Below the pieces are notes generated by a model. The model searched no databases and was not told the origin of the DNA. It worked only from the letters and a program-made list of their open reading frames with translations. From Longimicrobium terrae (GTDB lineage Bacteria; Gemmatimonadota; Gemmatimonadetes; Longimicrobiales; Longimicrobiaceae): a stretch of 64,000 bases of DNA. Positions within the stretch are counted from its first letter, which is position 1. Each line of letters begins with the position of its first letter. The stretch is taken from contig NZ_JACHIA010000003.1 of assembly GCF_014202995.1 (NCBI RefSeq), positions 496,001 through 560,000 on the forward strand, read 5' to 3'. The translations under genes were made by a program, and so were the position numbers. Below are positions 50,700 to 59,471 of the stretch, one piece after another.

Positions 50700-51862
50700 G
50701 CGGCACCCGCCAGCACGCGGTCGTACACGGCGCTGATCCCGGCGGCGTAGCGCGGCAGGGTGAACCGGCTGGCCCGCGCCAGCACCGCCGCGCGCGAAAT
50801 GAGCCGCGCGTCGGGATCATCCAGCCGCCGCAGCTCCGCGCGGATCGCATCACTCCACACCGTCACATCCTCTCCCGCCACGTACGTGATGCTTTCCGCG
50901 CCCACTTCGCGGAATACGGCCAGGCCGCTGGCCAGCACGGGAACGCCGCACGCCATCGCCTCCACCAGCGGCAGGCCGAACCCCTCGCGCTCGGACGGGT
51001 TGATGACCAGCGCCGCGCGCCGGTACACTGCCGCCAGCGTTCGACGGTCCAGCGTCGGCAGCGTCACCATCCGCCCGTCCATCCCCAGTTGATGCGCGAT
51101 CGCCGACTGCGCCGGTGTCAGCGGGCCCCCCACGCGCACCAGCCGCACGCGCCCGTCCGCCAGCACGGGGGCGATGGCGCGCAGAAGGAGTTCGATCCGC
51201 TTCCGCGGCACCGTGCTCCCCACGTGCAGCAGGTCCAGGACGTTGGACGATGGCCGTCCCAGGAGCGCCGCCGCCCGGGCGTCCGCCGCGGCGTCGGGCT
51301 GCGCGCCGAAGTCCGGGTGCGCGGCGAGCGGGACGGTCGTCACCCGTCTGCCGTCCATCAACCGGTGCGCGATCAGTTCGTCCCGCACGGCGTCGCTGTC
51401 GCACACGACGTGCGCCGCGAGCGCCAGACCGCTCAGCACGCGCCGCATCATCATCCGGAACCACGCGGGCCGCGGCTCGGGATCGGGGAGAAGGGAGCGA
51501 AACGCGTCCAGGTCGTGGCAGGTCACCACCGTCCTCTCCGCGGGGAGCGCGTGGACGAGTTGCGCGTAGCTGTGGTCGACCACGTGGTACAGGTCCATCC
51601 CCGTGGCGTGGCGCCGCAGCCAGCGCGGATAGGCAACGTGGCGCGCGGCGAAGCGGTCCGCGTTGCGCCCCCGCGCGCCCAGCAGGCGGCTGACCGGATG
51701 CGGCATGTCGGGGCGGATGGGGACGGCGTCGTAGTGCGGCGCGTGCTGGCGCAGGCCGTCCGCCAGCAGGTCGCCGGCGAGCGCCATGCTGGGCCACTGC
51801 TCCGCGTCGTAGTCGTAGACCACGCCCACGCGGCGGGTCAGCGCGGGCTGCACAGCATCCAC
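50696..51862 (-). CDS. Glycosyltransferase family 4 (B)
   Basis: A GTG at 51862, overlapping the methyltransferase end by 25 nt, gives 388 residues; a GTG at 51829 is also possible. NVLDLLHVGSTVPRKRIELL, NPSEREGFGLPLVEAMACGV (EX7E) and SGLAVFREVGAESITYVAGE are GT4 motifs. The N-domain reads GVVYDYDAEQWPSMALAGDL, with LYHVVDHSYAQLVHALPAER. It probably extends the same repeat-unit glycan. It is coupled to the next GT by a GTGA overlap. Confidence 0.88.
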   Translation of the reverse strand: MDAVQPALTRRVGVVYDYDAEQWPSMALAGDLLADGLRQHAPHYDAVPIRPDMPHPVSRLLGARGRNADRFAARHVAYPRWLRRHATGMDLYHVVDHSYAQLVHALPAERTVVTCHDLDAFRSLLPDPEPRPAWFRMMMRRVLSGLALAAHVVCDSDAVRDELIAHRLMDGRRVTTVPLAAHPDFGAQPDAAADARAAALLGRPSSNVLDLLHVGSTVPRKRIELLLRAIAPVLADGRVRLVRVGGPLTPAQSAIAHQLGMDGRMVTLPTLDRRTLAAVYRRAALVINPSEREGFGLPLVEAMACGVPVLASGLAVFREVGAESITYVAGEDVTVWSDAIRAELRRLDDPDARLISRAAVLARASRFTLPRYAAGISAVYDRVLAGAA

Positions 51863-52620
51863 GCCTGGCTGTTCAGCAGCGGGCCCAGGAGCGGGAGGGG
51901 AGAAAAGCGGGTGCGGCGGATGACGAAGTCGCGCTCCAGCCGGGCGGCCAGCGCGCGCCAGTTAAAGCCCTTGTGGCCGTGGTAGCGGTTGGGCGAGCCG
52001 TCCGCGAACGCGGTTTCGTAGACGGGACGGTCGATCTGCGTGCCGCGCCCGGCCACCAGCATGCGCGCCAGTTCGCCCGGCGCGTAGTGCTCGCGGTCCT
52101 GGTAGCCGCTGATGCCGCGCGCCCCGGCCGCGGCGCGCGCCGCCTGCTTCACCAGCAGCGCCGGCCCCGTCTCCACCGGCACGCTGATGATGACGGCGGC
52201 GTCCGGAGCGGCCAGCCTGCGGATCTGCGCGACGACGCCGTCCACCGAGTCCGGCGTGCAGTGCTCCAGCACCTCCATGCACGTCACCACACCGAATGCG
52301 CCAGCGGGGAGACGATCGACATCACCCGTGTGCACGAACTCCAGCCCGCCCACGGGGGCGAAGCGGGCGCGCGCGTCGCGGACCAGGCCGTCGTCCACCT
52401 CCACGCCGGTCGCGGCGGGAAACAGGTCGTGCACCTGGGCCAGAAAGGTCCCGTCGCCGCACCCGTAGTCCAGAAGCCGCCGCGCGGCGTACGGCGCGAC
52501 CATGCCGCGCGCGGTGCGGAAGCGGCGCTCGTGGCTCCAGCCGATGAGGCCGGCGCGCCCGGAAAGCTGCTTGCGCGCGTACTCGCCCTCGGCGATGCGA
52601 TCCGCGTCCGGCTGGGTCAC
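51838..52620 (-). CDS. Class I SAM-dependent methyltransferase in the glycan cluster
   Basis: The GTG at 52620 has GGAG 7 nt upstream; a longer frame runs into repeats. The 260-residue protein has LLDYGCGDGTFLAQVHDLFP (motif I), ATGVEVDDGLVRDARARFAP and VVTCMEVLEHCTPDSVDGVV (VxxxEVLEH). This fits 3-O-methyltransferases of sugars or small aromatic acceptors. Context suggests it methylates a sugar in the surface glycan. It follows the repeat block and starts the three-gene MT-GT-GT unit. Confidence 0.87.
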   Translation of the reverse strand: MTQPDADRIAEGEYARKQLSGRAGLIGWSHERRFRTARGMVAPYAARRLLDYGCGDGTFLAQVHDLFPAATGVEVDDGLVRDARARFAPVGGLEFVHTGDVDRLPAGAFGVVTCMEVLEHCTPDSVDGVVAQIRRLAAPDAAVIISVPVETGPALLVKQAARAAAGARGISGYQDREHYAPGELARMLVAGRGTQIDRPVYETAFADGSPNRYHGHKGFNWRALAARLERDFVIRRTRFSPLPLLGPLLNSQAWMLCSPR

Positions 52621-52789
52621 GTGGGCTCCGGTGGATGAACTTCGGGTGATCAGGATCAGACAGGATCGGACACGGATCGTGCGAATGGCGGACCTGGTGG
52701 CCCCTCCCGCGGCCCTTCCCCGTGCAAACTGCGCACGGAGAGGGGAGAACTGCGGGTCCGGTGTGCTCCGGATGATCTGGCGCGGCCGC

Positions 52790-53100
52790 GGGCACCCCTC
52801 TCCCCCCGGCCCCCTCTCCCGCAAGCGGGAGAGGGGGAGACCTCAGCGCGAAGGTCGACTGCGGCACAGGACTCCGGCATCGGCCCGGCGGTTGAAACCG
52901 CGCCTCGAGAAACACGAAGTCCGCCTTCGCGGACTGGGCGCCGCCTCCGCTCGCGTCGGAGGCAGTTGAAGCCCCGAACGGCGCCTGTGGGCGTCGAGTC
53001 GGGGGTTCCCGCTGTCCGAGCGGCGGATTCATCCGCTCTCGCGCGGGGAGGGTGGGCCGGTGGTGCCGGCCCGGGTGGGGGCCGCCCGCGATCCCCGCCC
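52790..53100. repeat. Mosaic intergenic repeat block 5
   Basis: CCCCTCTCCCGCAAGCGGGA lies at about 52808-52838. CGGTTGAAACCGCGCCTCGA with GAAGTCCGCCTTCGCGGACT is at about 52890-52935. The GTTGAAGCCCC to GCGGATTCATCCGCTCTC unit is at 52962-53040, and GGGAGGGTGGGCCGGTGGTG with GCCGGCCCGGGTGGGGGCCG follows. It separates the two halves of the glycan locus. Confidence 0.85.
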
Positions 53101-53155
53101 GGGCCGGCACCAGCTTTTCTCGCATGCAATCACCAGACGGCAACCACGCGACGAT

Positions 53156-54304
53156 CTACGCCCCGCGAACCAGCTCCTCAAAGAACGCCAGGTGCCTCCG
53201 CGCGACCACGGGGAGCGCAAACTCCGCCTCCACGCGCGCCAGCCCGCGCGCGGCCATCGCGGCGCGTTCACCGGAATCCGCCAGCAGCCGGTCGATCTCG
53301 CGCGTCCACGCGGCCCCATCCGCCTCCGCCACCACGACGCCCGCGTCCGCCAGCACGTGCGGAACCTCGCCGCTGTCGCTGCCGATGACGGGAACGCCGC
53401 ACGCCATCGCCTCCAGCAGCATGCGGCCCAGCTGTTCCCGCCACCGCGCGGTCGTCTGGCTGGGCGCGCAGAGCAGGTCCATCGCGTTCAGGTGCGCGGG
53501 CACCTCCTCGTGCCGCACGCCGGTCACCACGCGCGCGCGGTCCCCCTGCCCCGCCGCCCACGCCCGCAGCTCGCCCTCCATCGGCCCGCCGCCCACCAGC
53601 AGAACCCGCCACGGCTGTCGCGCACCCGCCAGCGCGCGCAGCAGCAGCGTGATTCCCTTTTCCGGCACGAAGCGGCCCAGGTAGCCGATCACCAGCGGAC
53701 CGTCCGCGGACCAGCCGAGTGCCTCCCGGACGCGGCCGCGCGCCTCCGCGTCCGGGCGAAAGCGCGCCGTATCCACGCCGGGCGAGATCACGCGGTGAGG
53801 GCGGGCCTGGTACAGGGGCCGGGTGCGGAGCGTTTCTTCCACCGTCGCGCCGAACGCGATCCACCCCGCCGCGCGGCGCATGGCATAGCGCTCCATCCAT
53901 CCGAACGGTGGCGGATACCGCTTGGGCAGGTTCTGAAAGGTCGCGTACACCAGCCGGGCGTCGCGCGGCGTCCACGCGGCCACCTGCGCCCCGGCGGCGA
54001 TGAACGGCTCCTCCCAGCAGTGCACCGCGTCCCACCCCTCGCGCAGGAGCGCGCGCAGGCGGGAACCGTACCGCATGGTGTGGATGCGCCCGGCCCCGTG
54101 GACCGGCACCGGCTCCAGCCGCGGCGCCTCGCCCGGGACCGCGGCCAGGCGGATGGGGCCCAGGTCGCCGGGGAACGCGTCCGGCGCGGCGACGGTCACC
54201 TCCCACCGCCCGCCGCCCGCCCGCGCCATGGCGTCGGCGAGCGCGCGGTTGGTGCCCACCACGTAGGAATGGCCCAGCGTAAGCAGGCGCAGCGGACGGC
54301 TCAC
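53156..54304 (-). CDS. Glycosyltransferase family 4 (C)
   Basis: A GTG at 54304 overlaps the upstream stop (GTGA) and gives 382 residues. The N-domain starts SRPLRLLTLGHSYVVGTNRA. GWSADGPLVIGYLGRFVPEK, ITLLLRALAGARQPWRVLLV and MLLEAMACGVPVIGSDSGEV (EX7E-like) are GT4 marks. The pair GT2 plus GT4 lies just upstream of the repeat block. Donor and acceptor are unknown. Confidence 0.88.
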   Translation of the reverse strand: MSRPLRLLTLGHSYVVGTNRALADAMARAGGGRWEVTVAAPDAFPGDLGPIRLAAVPGEAPRLEPVPVHGAGRIHTMRYGSRLRALLREGWDAVHCWEEPFIAAGAQVAAWTPRDARLVYATFQNLPKRYPPPFGWMERYAMRRAAGWIAFGATVEETLRTRPLYQARPHRVISPGVDTARFRPDAEARGRVREALGWSADGPLVIGYLGRFVPEKGITLLLRALAGARQPWRVLLVGGGPMEGELRAWAAGQGDRARVVTGVRHEEVPAHLNAMDLLCAPSQTTARWREQLGRMLLEAMACGVPVIGSDSGEVPHVLADAGVVVAEADGAAWTREIDRLLADSGERAAMAARGLARVEAEFALPVVARRHLAFFEELVRGA

Positions 54305-55242
54305 GGGGCGGGCGGCGGCTCGTACGGCGGAGCCGCGGCCAATCGACGCCACTCGCGCATGGTGGCCCAGCGGACGCCCCGCCGCTGGCGCAGAACGGTG
54401 GGGAGCGACCCGGCCAGATCGCGCACCACCACGCCGAATCCGCCAGGATCGTCCACTTCCCACCCGCGCCGCATGGGAAAGTAGCGGCGCAGCCGCAGGG
54501 GAACGGTGGCCAGCGCCATGGGCAGCGGCTCGTTCAGCATGGCGATGAGCGCGTCGTTGCGCGTGATGATGCGCAGATACGCGCGCGAGTCGCGGCCGGC
54601 CGAGTCACGCAGGTGCGCGATGGGCGCGCCGGGAAGGTACACCACGCTCATCCCCGCATCCAGCAGCCGCATCGACAGTTCCCGCTCCTCGCCGTTGATG
54701 CGCAGAAGCTCACGGTACCCGCCAACCGCGAGCAGCGCATCCCGCCGGATCAGGTGCGCGAACCCGATGAACGTCTGCACGCGGGCGGGATAATCCACCG
54801 CGGCGGGCTGCCCGGCGGAGAGCGTTCCATCCGCCTCCGCCTGGGAGAACGCGATCACCGCCACCGACGGATCGGCGTCCAGCACGGCCTGCGCGGCGCG
54901 GATGGACTCGGCGGTGAGCACCACCGCATCATCATCCAGGAAAAGCAGATACGGCGTTCGCGCCTCGCGGGCGATGCGGTTTCGGCACGCGCTCAGCCCC
55001 GGCCGTGACGGTTCGCGCGTGAGCACAACCGGCGGCACGCCCGGGCCCAGATCCGCGGCGGAAAGCACCAGCGGCGGCTCCGATCCCTCGTCCACTACGC
55101 GCGCCTCGGCGATCAACTGCGCGGCAAGGGCGAGCGAGCGCACGCAGCGCAGCGTCATTTCCGGACGCTGCCAGGTCACCACGCCCACGGTGATGCGCGG
55201 CGCGGCGCCGGTCGTCCGGAATGCGTGAGCCGGTTCGGCCAT
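54301..55242 (-). CDS. Glycosyltransferase family 2 (A)
   Basis: The ATG at 55242 gives 313 residues (MAEPAHAFRTTGAAPRITVG). The GT-A fold is shown by GVVTWQRPEMTLRCVRSLAL, YLLFLDDDAVVLTAESIRAA (DDD/DxD metal site), FIGFAHLIRRDALLAVGGYR and NGEERELSMRLLDAGMSVVY (ED-like). It overlaps the GT4 (C) start by 4 nt. It may begin the glycan locus or add a branch sugar. Donor unknown. Confidence 0.9.
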   Translation of the reverse strand: MAEPAHAFRTTGAAPRITVGVVTWQRPEMTLRCVRSLALAAQLIAEARVVDEGSEPPLVLSAADLGPGVPPVVLTREPSRPGLSACRNRIAREARTPYLLFLDDDAVVLTAESIRAAQAVLDADPSVAVIAFSQAEADGTLSAGQPAAVDYPARVQTFIGFAHLIRRDALLAVGGYRELLRINGEERELSMRLLDAGMSVVYLPGAPIAHLRDSAGRDSRAYLRIITRNDALIAMLNEPLPMALATVPLRLRRYFPMRRGWEVDDPGGFGVVVRDLAGSLPTVLRQRRGVRWATMREWRRLAAAPPYEPPPAP

Positions 55243-55392
55243 GCGGCGGGGTGCGGGAGGGGAGCGGCGGCGAGCCGGGCAAGCTAGCCGCGCCGCGCCG
55301 GCCGTGGCAACCCGCGCAACCGTCCGGCCCCGTCCCCGCCGGCGCAATCCCGCACGCGGACTCCGGCGACAGCCGCCGCCGCACAAACGAAG

Positions 55393-55427
55393 ACCGGCCC
55401 TCCCGCGTGGCACGCGGGAGGGCCGGT
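55393..55427 (-). terminator. Terminator of the PW-repeat gene
   Basis: ACCGGCCCTCCCGCGT pairs perfectly with its complement around a 3-nt loop, followed on the minus strand by CTTCGTTTG. It lies 23 bp after the PW-repeat stop and splits this gene from the downstream glycosyltransferases. Confidence 0.85.
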
Positions 55428-55449
55428 CCGTTCCGTCGCGGCGGACGGG

Positions 55450-57198
55450 TCAGCGCTGCGGGCCGTGAGCCGCGCCCAGCACGTATCCCGTCACCAGCAG
55501 GGCCAGCGGATCGCCCGCCGCGCCCGCGATGAGTTGATCCGGGTTTTCGCGCAGCGTGCGCGCGATCTCCTCCAGCCGCGCCGCGGCCTGCTCGAACGCG
55601 CCCTGCAGCGGGTGCGCCGCGCCCGAGGCGGCGGGTGCCGAGGCGGCGACGGCGGCTTCGCTCTCCACCACCTGCGCCGCGAACTCGCCGGAATCCGTGG
55701 CGAACGGATCCGCCGCGGGCACCAGGACCTCGGTTTCGGTAAGCGCTGCGGCGGTAAACGGGTCAGCCGCGGGCTCCTCGCCTGCATCCACCGGCGTCGT
55801 CTCCGGCGCGACGGCGAACTCCACCGTGGGCTGGGGCACCGGCGCGGGCTCCAGCAGCGACTCGAACGAGAACTCCTCTTCCGACTCCGGCACCGTGGCC
55901 GTCGGCTGCGCCACGGGCCACACCACGTCGTCCGCCGCGTCCGCGTCGGACGGGCTCAGGAAGGCGTCGAGGCCGTCCAGCGGCGGCACGGCGTTGCTCT
56001 CCGCGGATGCCTCCGCCTCCGCGCGGGCATCCCACGCCAGCCAGTCCGGGAACGGGTCGTCCGCCTGCGCCGCCGCGGGCTTCGGGTCGGGCGCATCCTC
56101 ATCCGCCGGGGTGCTATCCGACCACGGGCGCGCGTCGGGGACCGCGTCTACGCCGTACTCGGGCTCATCCACCACGGAATCATCCGCCGCGGCGCTCATC
56201 CACGGCAGATCATCCGTGTCCTGAACCGATCCGCCGGACACCGCCGTGTCGTGCTCCGGCCCGCTGGCCCAGAGTGCATCCGGCGTGGCTGCATCCGCTG
56301 AGGCCCAGGGCGCGTCGGATGTATCGTTCTCCGGGGTCGCCCACGGCGCGTCAGCCTCGGCCTCATCCGAAGCGCTCCACGGCGTGCCGGAAATGGCATC
56401 ATCCTGCGCAGCCGAGCCGGCGTTCTCCGGAGCGGTCCACGGGGCGTCGGACCGGGCCGCCTCATCCGATGCGCTCCACGGCGCCTCGGGGGCGTCGTTC
56501 TCAGAAGAATTCCAAGGCGCGTCCGATCGGGCCTCATCCGACGAAGCCCAGGGCGCGTCCGGCGCTGCCTGATCCGAAGGCGCGCTCTCGAACGAAGTCC
56601 TCGGTGTGTCGGAAGAAGTGTGGTCGGCGGCGGCCCACGGCGCGTCGGAAGCCTTTTCGTCCGACGAAGCCCACGGCGCGTCGGCGGCGGGCGGATCGGA
56701 GGGAGACCACGAGGCGTCCGCGGTGGAGGCGTCCGGCGCGGCGGTGTCCCACGGCAGGTCGGAGGCGTCATCTGAGGGCGCGCTGTTCCACGGCAGATCC
56801 GCGGCGGGCTCGTTGGACAGTGCGCTGCTCCACCGCTGCGCGGCCGCGTCGTCCTCCGCCGAGTTGTTCCAGGGCTGCTCCGCGGCGCTCTCGTCCGCCG
56901 GCGTGCTCCACGGCTGACCGTCATCCGCGGGCCTGGCCTCGACGGCTTCCCCGGCCGAGGGAACCTCCAGCCAAGGCAGATCGTCGTCCTCCGCCGTGGC
57001 GGGTTCCGCGCGGGGTGCGGCGGTGTCGCGGATGACGGGCGTGTCCGAATCCCACGGCAGGCTCGTCCGTTCCGGCGCGGGGGCTGGCGCCGGAGCCGCG
57101 GCGGGCGCGGGCGGCGGCGTCTGCGCGGCGCGCGAAGCCGACGGAATGAACGGCGGAAAGACGAAGCCGTCCATGGAGTCGCCGTTGGGAGCGGTCAT
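55450..57198 (-). CDS. Acidic disordered protein with repeated [D/L]xPW motifs
   Basis: The 582-residue protein starts MTAPNGDSMDGFVFPPFIPS. From about residue 40 to 370 it carries about 17 Pro-Trp motifs, mostly DAPW(A/S/N)SSD, spaced about 12-20 residues in an Asp/Glu/Ser/Ala-rich chain, plus three single-Trp variants. The chain has almost no Lys and few Arg, so it is strongly acidic and likely unfolded. The last 60 residues form two probable helices (AFEQAAARLEEIARTLRENP and PLALLVTGYVLGAAHG). No known family is seen. It may be a scaffold for multivalent binding. It lies between pcm and the glycan genes, with its own terminator. Confidence 0.7.
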   Translation of the reverse strand: MTAPNGDSMDGFVFPPFIPSASRAAQTPPPAPAAAPAPAPAPERTSLPWDSDTPVIRDTAAPRAEPATAEDDDLPWLEVPSAGEAVEARPADDGQPWSTPADESAAEQPWNNSAEDDAAAQRWSSALSNEPAADLPWNSAPSDDASDLPWDTAAPDASTADASWSPSDPPAADAPWASSDEKASDAPWAAADHTSSDTPRTSFESAPSDQAAPDAPWASSDEARSDAPWNSSENDAPEAPWSASDEAARSDAPWTAPENAGSAAQDDAISGTPWSASDEAEADAPWATPENDTSDAPWASADAATPDALWASGPEHDTAVSGGSVQDTDDLPWMSAAADDSVVDEPEYGVDAVPDARPWSDSTPADEDAPDPKPAAAQADDPFPDWLAWDARAEAEASAESNAVPPLDGLDAFLSPSDADAADDVVWPVAQPTATVPESEEEFSFESLLEPAPVPQPTVEFAVAPETTPVDAGEEPAADPFTAAALTETEVLVPAADPFATDSGEFAAQVVESEAAVAASAPAASGAAHPLQGAFEQAAARLEEIARTLRENPDQLIAGAAGDPLALLVTGYVLGAAHGPQR

Positions 57199-57349
57199 CG
57201 GGTCGCGGGAGTGGGAATGGGGATGTGCGCGGAGACGAACCGCATGCGCGCGATGTGCCGGAAAGCGAGCAGGTATGCGACGGAACGTACCGCGGGCAGA
57301 ATCTTCTGTCAACGAAAGCGGTCCCCGTGCACGCCGCACGGGGACCGCG

Positions 57350-58009
57350 TCATCCGCGGGGCGCCTCGCTCTCCCATCCAAAGCGCCCCAGCAGCGGAAC
57401 AAAGGTGCACGCCGTCACCTCGTCTTCCGTATACCGCCCGTCCACGCGGCGAATGCACACCAGGCGCTGCACGTCTCGGCTGCCCACGGGAATCAGCATC
57501 CGCCCGCCCTCGGCCATCTGGTCCAGCAGCGGACCGGGGACGTCCGGCGCCGCCGCGGCCACCAGAATGGCGTCGTACGGCGCGTACCGGCTCCACCCGA
57601 TGGTGCCGTCTCCCACCAGAAGCGCCACGTTGGACACCCGCAGCGCATCCAGCCGCTCGCGGGCGCGCACGCTCAGGTCGCGCAGGCGCTCCACCGAGTA
57701 CACGCGGTCCGCGAGCTGGGCCAGCACCGCCGTCTGAAAGCCGCATCCCGTGCCGATTTCCAGCACCTTGTCGGACGGCTTCAGCTGCAGAACCTGCATG
57801 TACAGCGCCTGAAGCGACGGCTGCGACGCCGTCTGCCCGAACCCGATGGGCACCGGCGCGTCCTCGTAGGCGCGGTGCAGCACGGACGAGGGCAGAAACT
57901 CGTGGCGGTGCACCGCGTCAAAGGCGCGCAGCACGTTCATGTCGTGAATCCCGCGCTCCTGCATCACGTTCAGCAGGGCGCGGCGCTGCCCGATGAAGCG
58001 GTCGTTCAC
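57350..58009 (-). CDS. pcm: Protein-L-isoaspartate O-methyltransferase
   Basis: The GTG at 58009 overlaps the surE stop (GTGA). The 219-residue enzyme has RALLNVMQERGIHDMNVLRA, HEFLPSSVLHRAYEDAPVPI, GFGQTASQPSLQALYMQVLQ (acceptor loop) and VLEIGTGCGFQTAVLAQLAD (SAM site). It methylates isoaspartyl residues as a repair step for aged proteins. The surE-pcm pair is common in proteobacteria and here is translationally coupled. Confidence 0.95.
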   Translation of the reverse strand: MNDRFIGQRRALLNVMQERGIHDMNVLRAFDAVHRHEFLPSSVLHRAYEDAPVPIGFGQTASQPSLQALYMQVLQLKPSDKVLEIGTGCGFQTAVLAQLADRVYSVERLRDLSVRARERLDALRVSNVALLVGDGTIGWSRYAPYDAILVAAAAPDVPGPLLDQMAEGGRMLIPVGSRDVQRLVCIRRVDGRYTEDEVTACTFVPLLGRFGWESEAPRG

Positions 58010-58755
58010 AGCGCCAGCTTCCACGCGGCCACGTCCTGCAGCAGGGCGTGGTTGGTGAGGTCCAGGTGCAGCGGCGTCACGGACACGAAGCCGCGGCTGA
58101 CGGCGTGAAAGTCCGTGCCCTCGGGCGCGGACCATTCCACCTCGCCGCCGCCGATCCAGAAGTACTCGCGCCCGTTGGGGTCCTTGGCGCGGGTGAGCGA
58201 GTCGAGATAGACACGCCGGGCCAGCCGCGTGACCTCGATCCCCTTTACGTCACCCGCGTCGATGGGCGGCAGGTTGATGTTCAGCAGCGTTTCTGGCGGA
58301 AACCGGCCGAAGTCCGCCAGCTGCGGAAGCAGGCGGGCCAGCAGCGGCCCGTAGCTTTCCAGGTGCTCCGCGTCGCGCCCGGCGTACGAGACGGCGATGG
58401 AGGGAATGCCCAGGATGGTCGCCTCCATGGCCCCGGCGACGGTGCCGGAGTAGAGCACGTCCTCGCCCATGTTGGGGCCATGGTTGATGCCGCTCAGCAC
58501 CAGGTGCGGGCGCTGTTCCAGCAGCGCGCCGATGGCCACGGCGACGCAGTCGGTGGGCGTGCCGTCCACGTGGTGCATGCCTTCGCGCACCAGCCGCGCG
58601 CGCAGGGGAAAGTGCATGGTGAGCGCGTGGCTCTGGGCGCTCTGCTCCCGGTCCGGCGCCACGACGTGCACTGCGCCCAGGCTCCGCGCGGCCTCGGCCA
58701 GCACAGCCAGCCCGGGGGCTTGGTACCCGTCGTCGTTGGTGCACAGGATGAACAT
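58006..58755 (-). CDS. surE: 5'/3'-nucleotidase SurE
   Basis: The 249-residue protein starts MFILCTNDDGYQAPGLAVLA, with the metal-site NDD at about 7-9. VVAPDREQSAQSHALTMHFP, DGTPTDCVAVAIGALLEQRP and SGINHGPNMGEDVLYSGTVA are the SurE signature. It hydrolyses nucleoside monophosphates and may act in stationary-phase survival. It is coupled to pcm, the usual partner in many bacteria. Confidence 0.96.
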   Translation of the reverse strand: MFILCTNDDGYQAPGLAVLAEAARSLGAVHVVAPDREQSAQSHALTMHFPLRARLVREGMHHVDGTPTDCVAVAIGALLEQRPHLVLSGINHGPNMGEDVLYSGTVAGAMEATILGIPSIAVSYAGRDAEHLESYGPLLARLLPQLADFGRFPPETLLNINLPPIDAGDVKGIEVTRLARRVYLDSLTRAKDPNGREYFWIGGGEVEWSAPEGTDFHAVSRGFVSVTPLHLDLTNHALLQDVAAWKLAL

Positions 58756-58844
58756 GGGCTCGCTCTCGGGCAGCTTGATTCTGGGATGCCGGGAGCGCTG
58801 CCACGGACTGGAATTTTCCAAGAACAGTACTGGGTAGAAAGAAG

Positions 58845-59470
58845 AAAGTGCGTGAGTGCTGGGTGCGTGAGTGCGTGAGTGCGTCAGTGCGGTCTCATCG
58901 CAGCGCCGCCTCCCAGCGGAGGGAGGCGCGCTGCACTCAGCTCGATCCGGACGATCTCGCGCGGCGGCGGGCAGCCCTCACCCCCCGGCCCCCTCTCCCG
59001 CAAGCGGGAGAGGGGGAGACCTCAGCGCGATGGCGGACCACGGCACCCATCGGCGGATTCCGTTGCGGTTGAAGCCCCGAACGGGGCGCGAATAGCGCCG
59101 TGTCGGGGGTTCCCGCCGTTTGAGCGGCGTATTCGTTCGCTCAACACAATCGGCCGCCACGCCGGAGCCGCCCACTCGGGCGCTGAACTCTCCGCCCGCC
59201 GCAACCCTCCCCCAGTCTTTTTTGGGGAGGGTGGGCCGGTGGTGCCGGCCCGGGTGGGGGCCGCCCTGGACCCAGCCGATCCGCGCCAAACTGGTGTGTG
59301 CTCCCTCTCCCACATCTGTTCGTGGGAGAGGGTCGTCGTGCGAAGCACGCGAGGTGAGGGCCCCACCGGCAGTGCGCGCCACAGTCACCTTGAGCACCAG
59401 GCACTGAGCACCGAGCACTTCAGTTCCCTCGCACTAACGCACTAACGCACCCCGCACTCACGCACTTCCG
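58845..59470. repeat. Mosaic intergenic repeat block 6
   Basis: GTGCGTGAGTG repeats lie at 58850-58892 and CACTAACGCACTAACGCACC at about 59434. CCCCTCTCCCGCAAGCGGGA is at about 58990-59015. The GTTGAAGCCCC unit is at 59067-59145. CCCTCCCCCAGTCTTTTTTG with GGGAGGGTGGG is at about 59206, and CCCTCTCCCACATCTGTTCG with GTGGGAGAGGG at about 59305-59332. No gene is supported here. Confidence 0.85.
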
Positions 59471-59471
59471 T

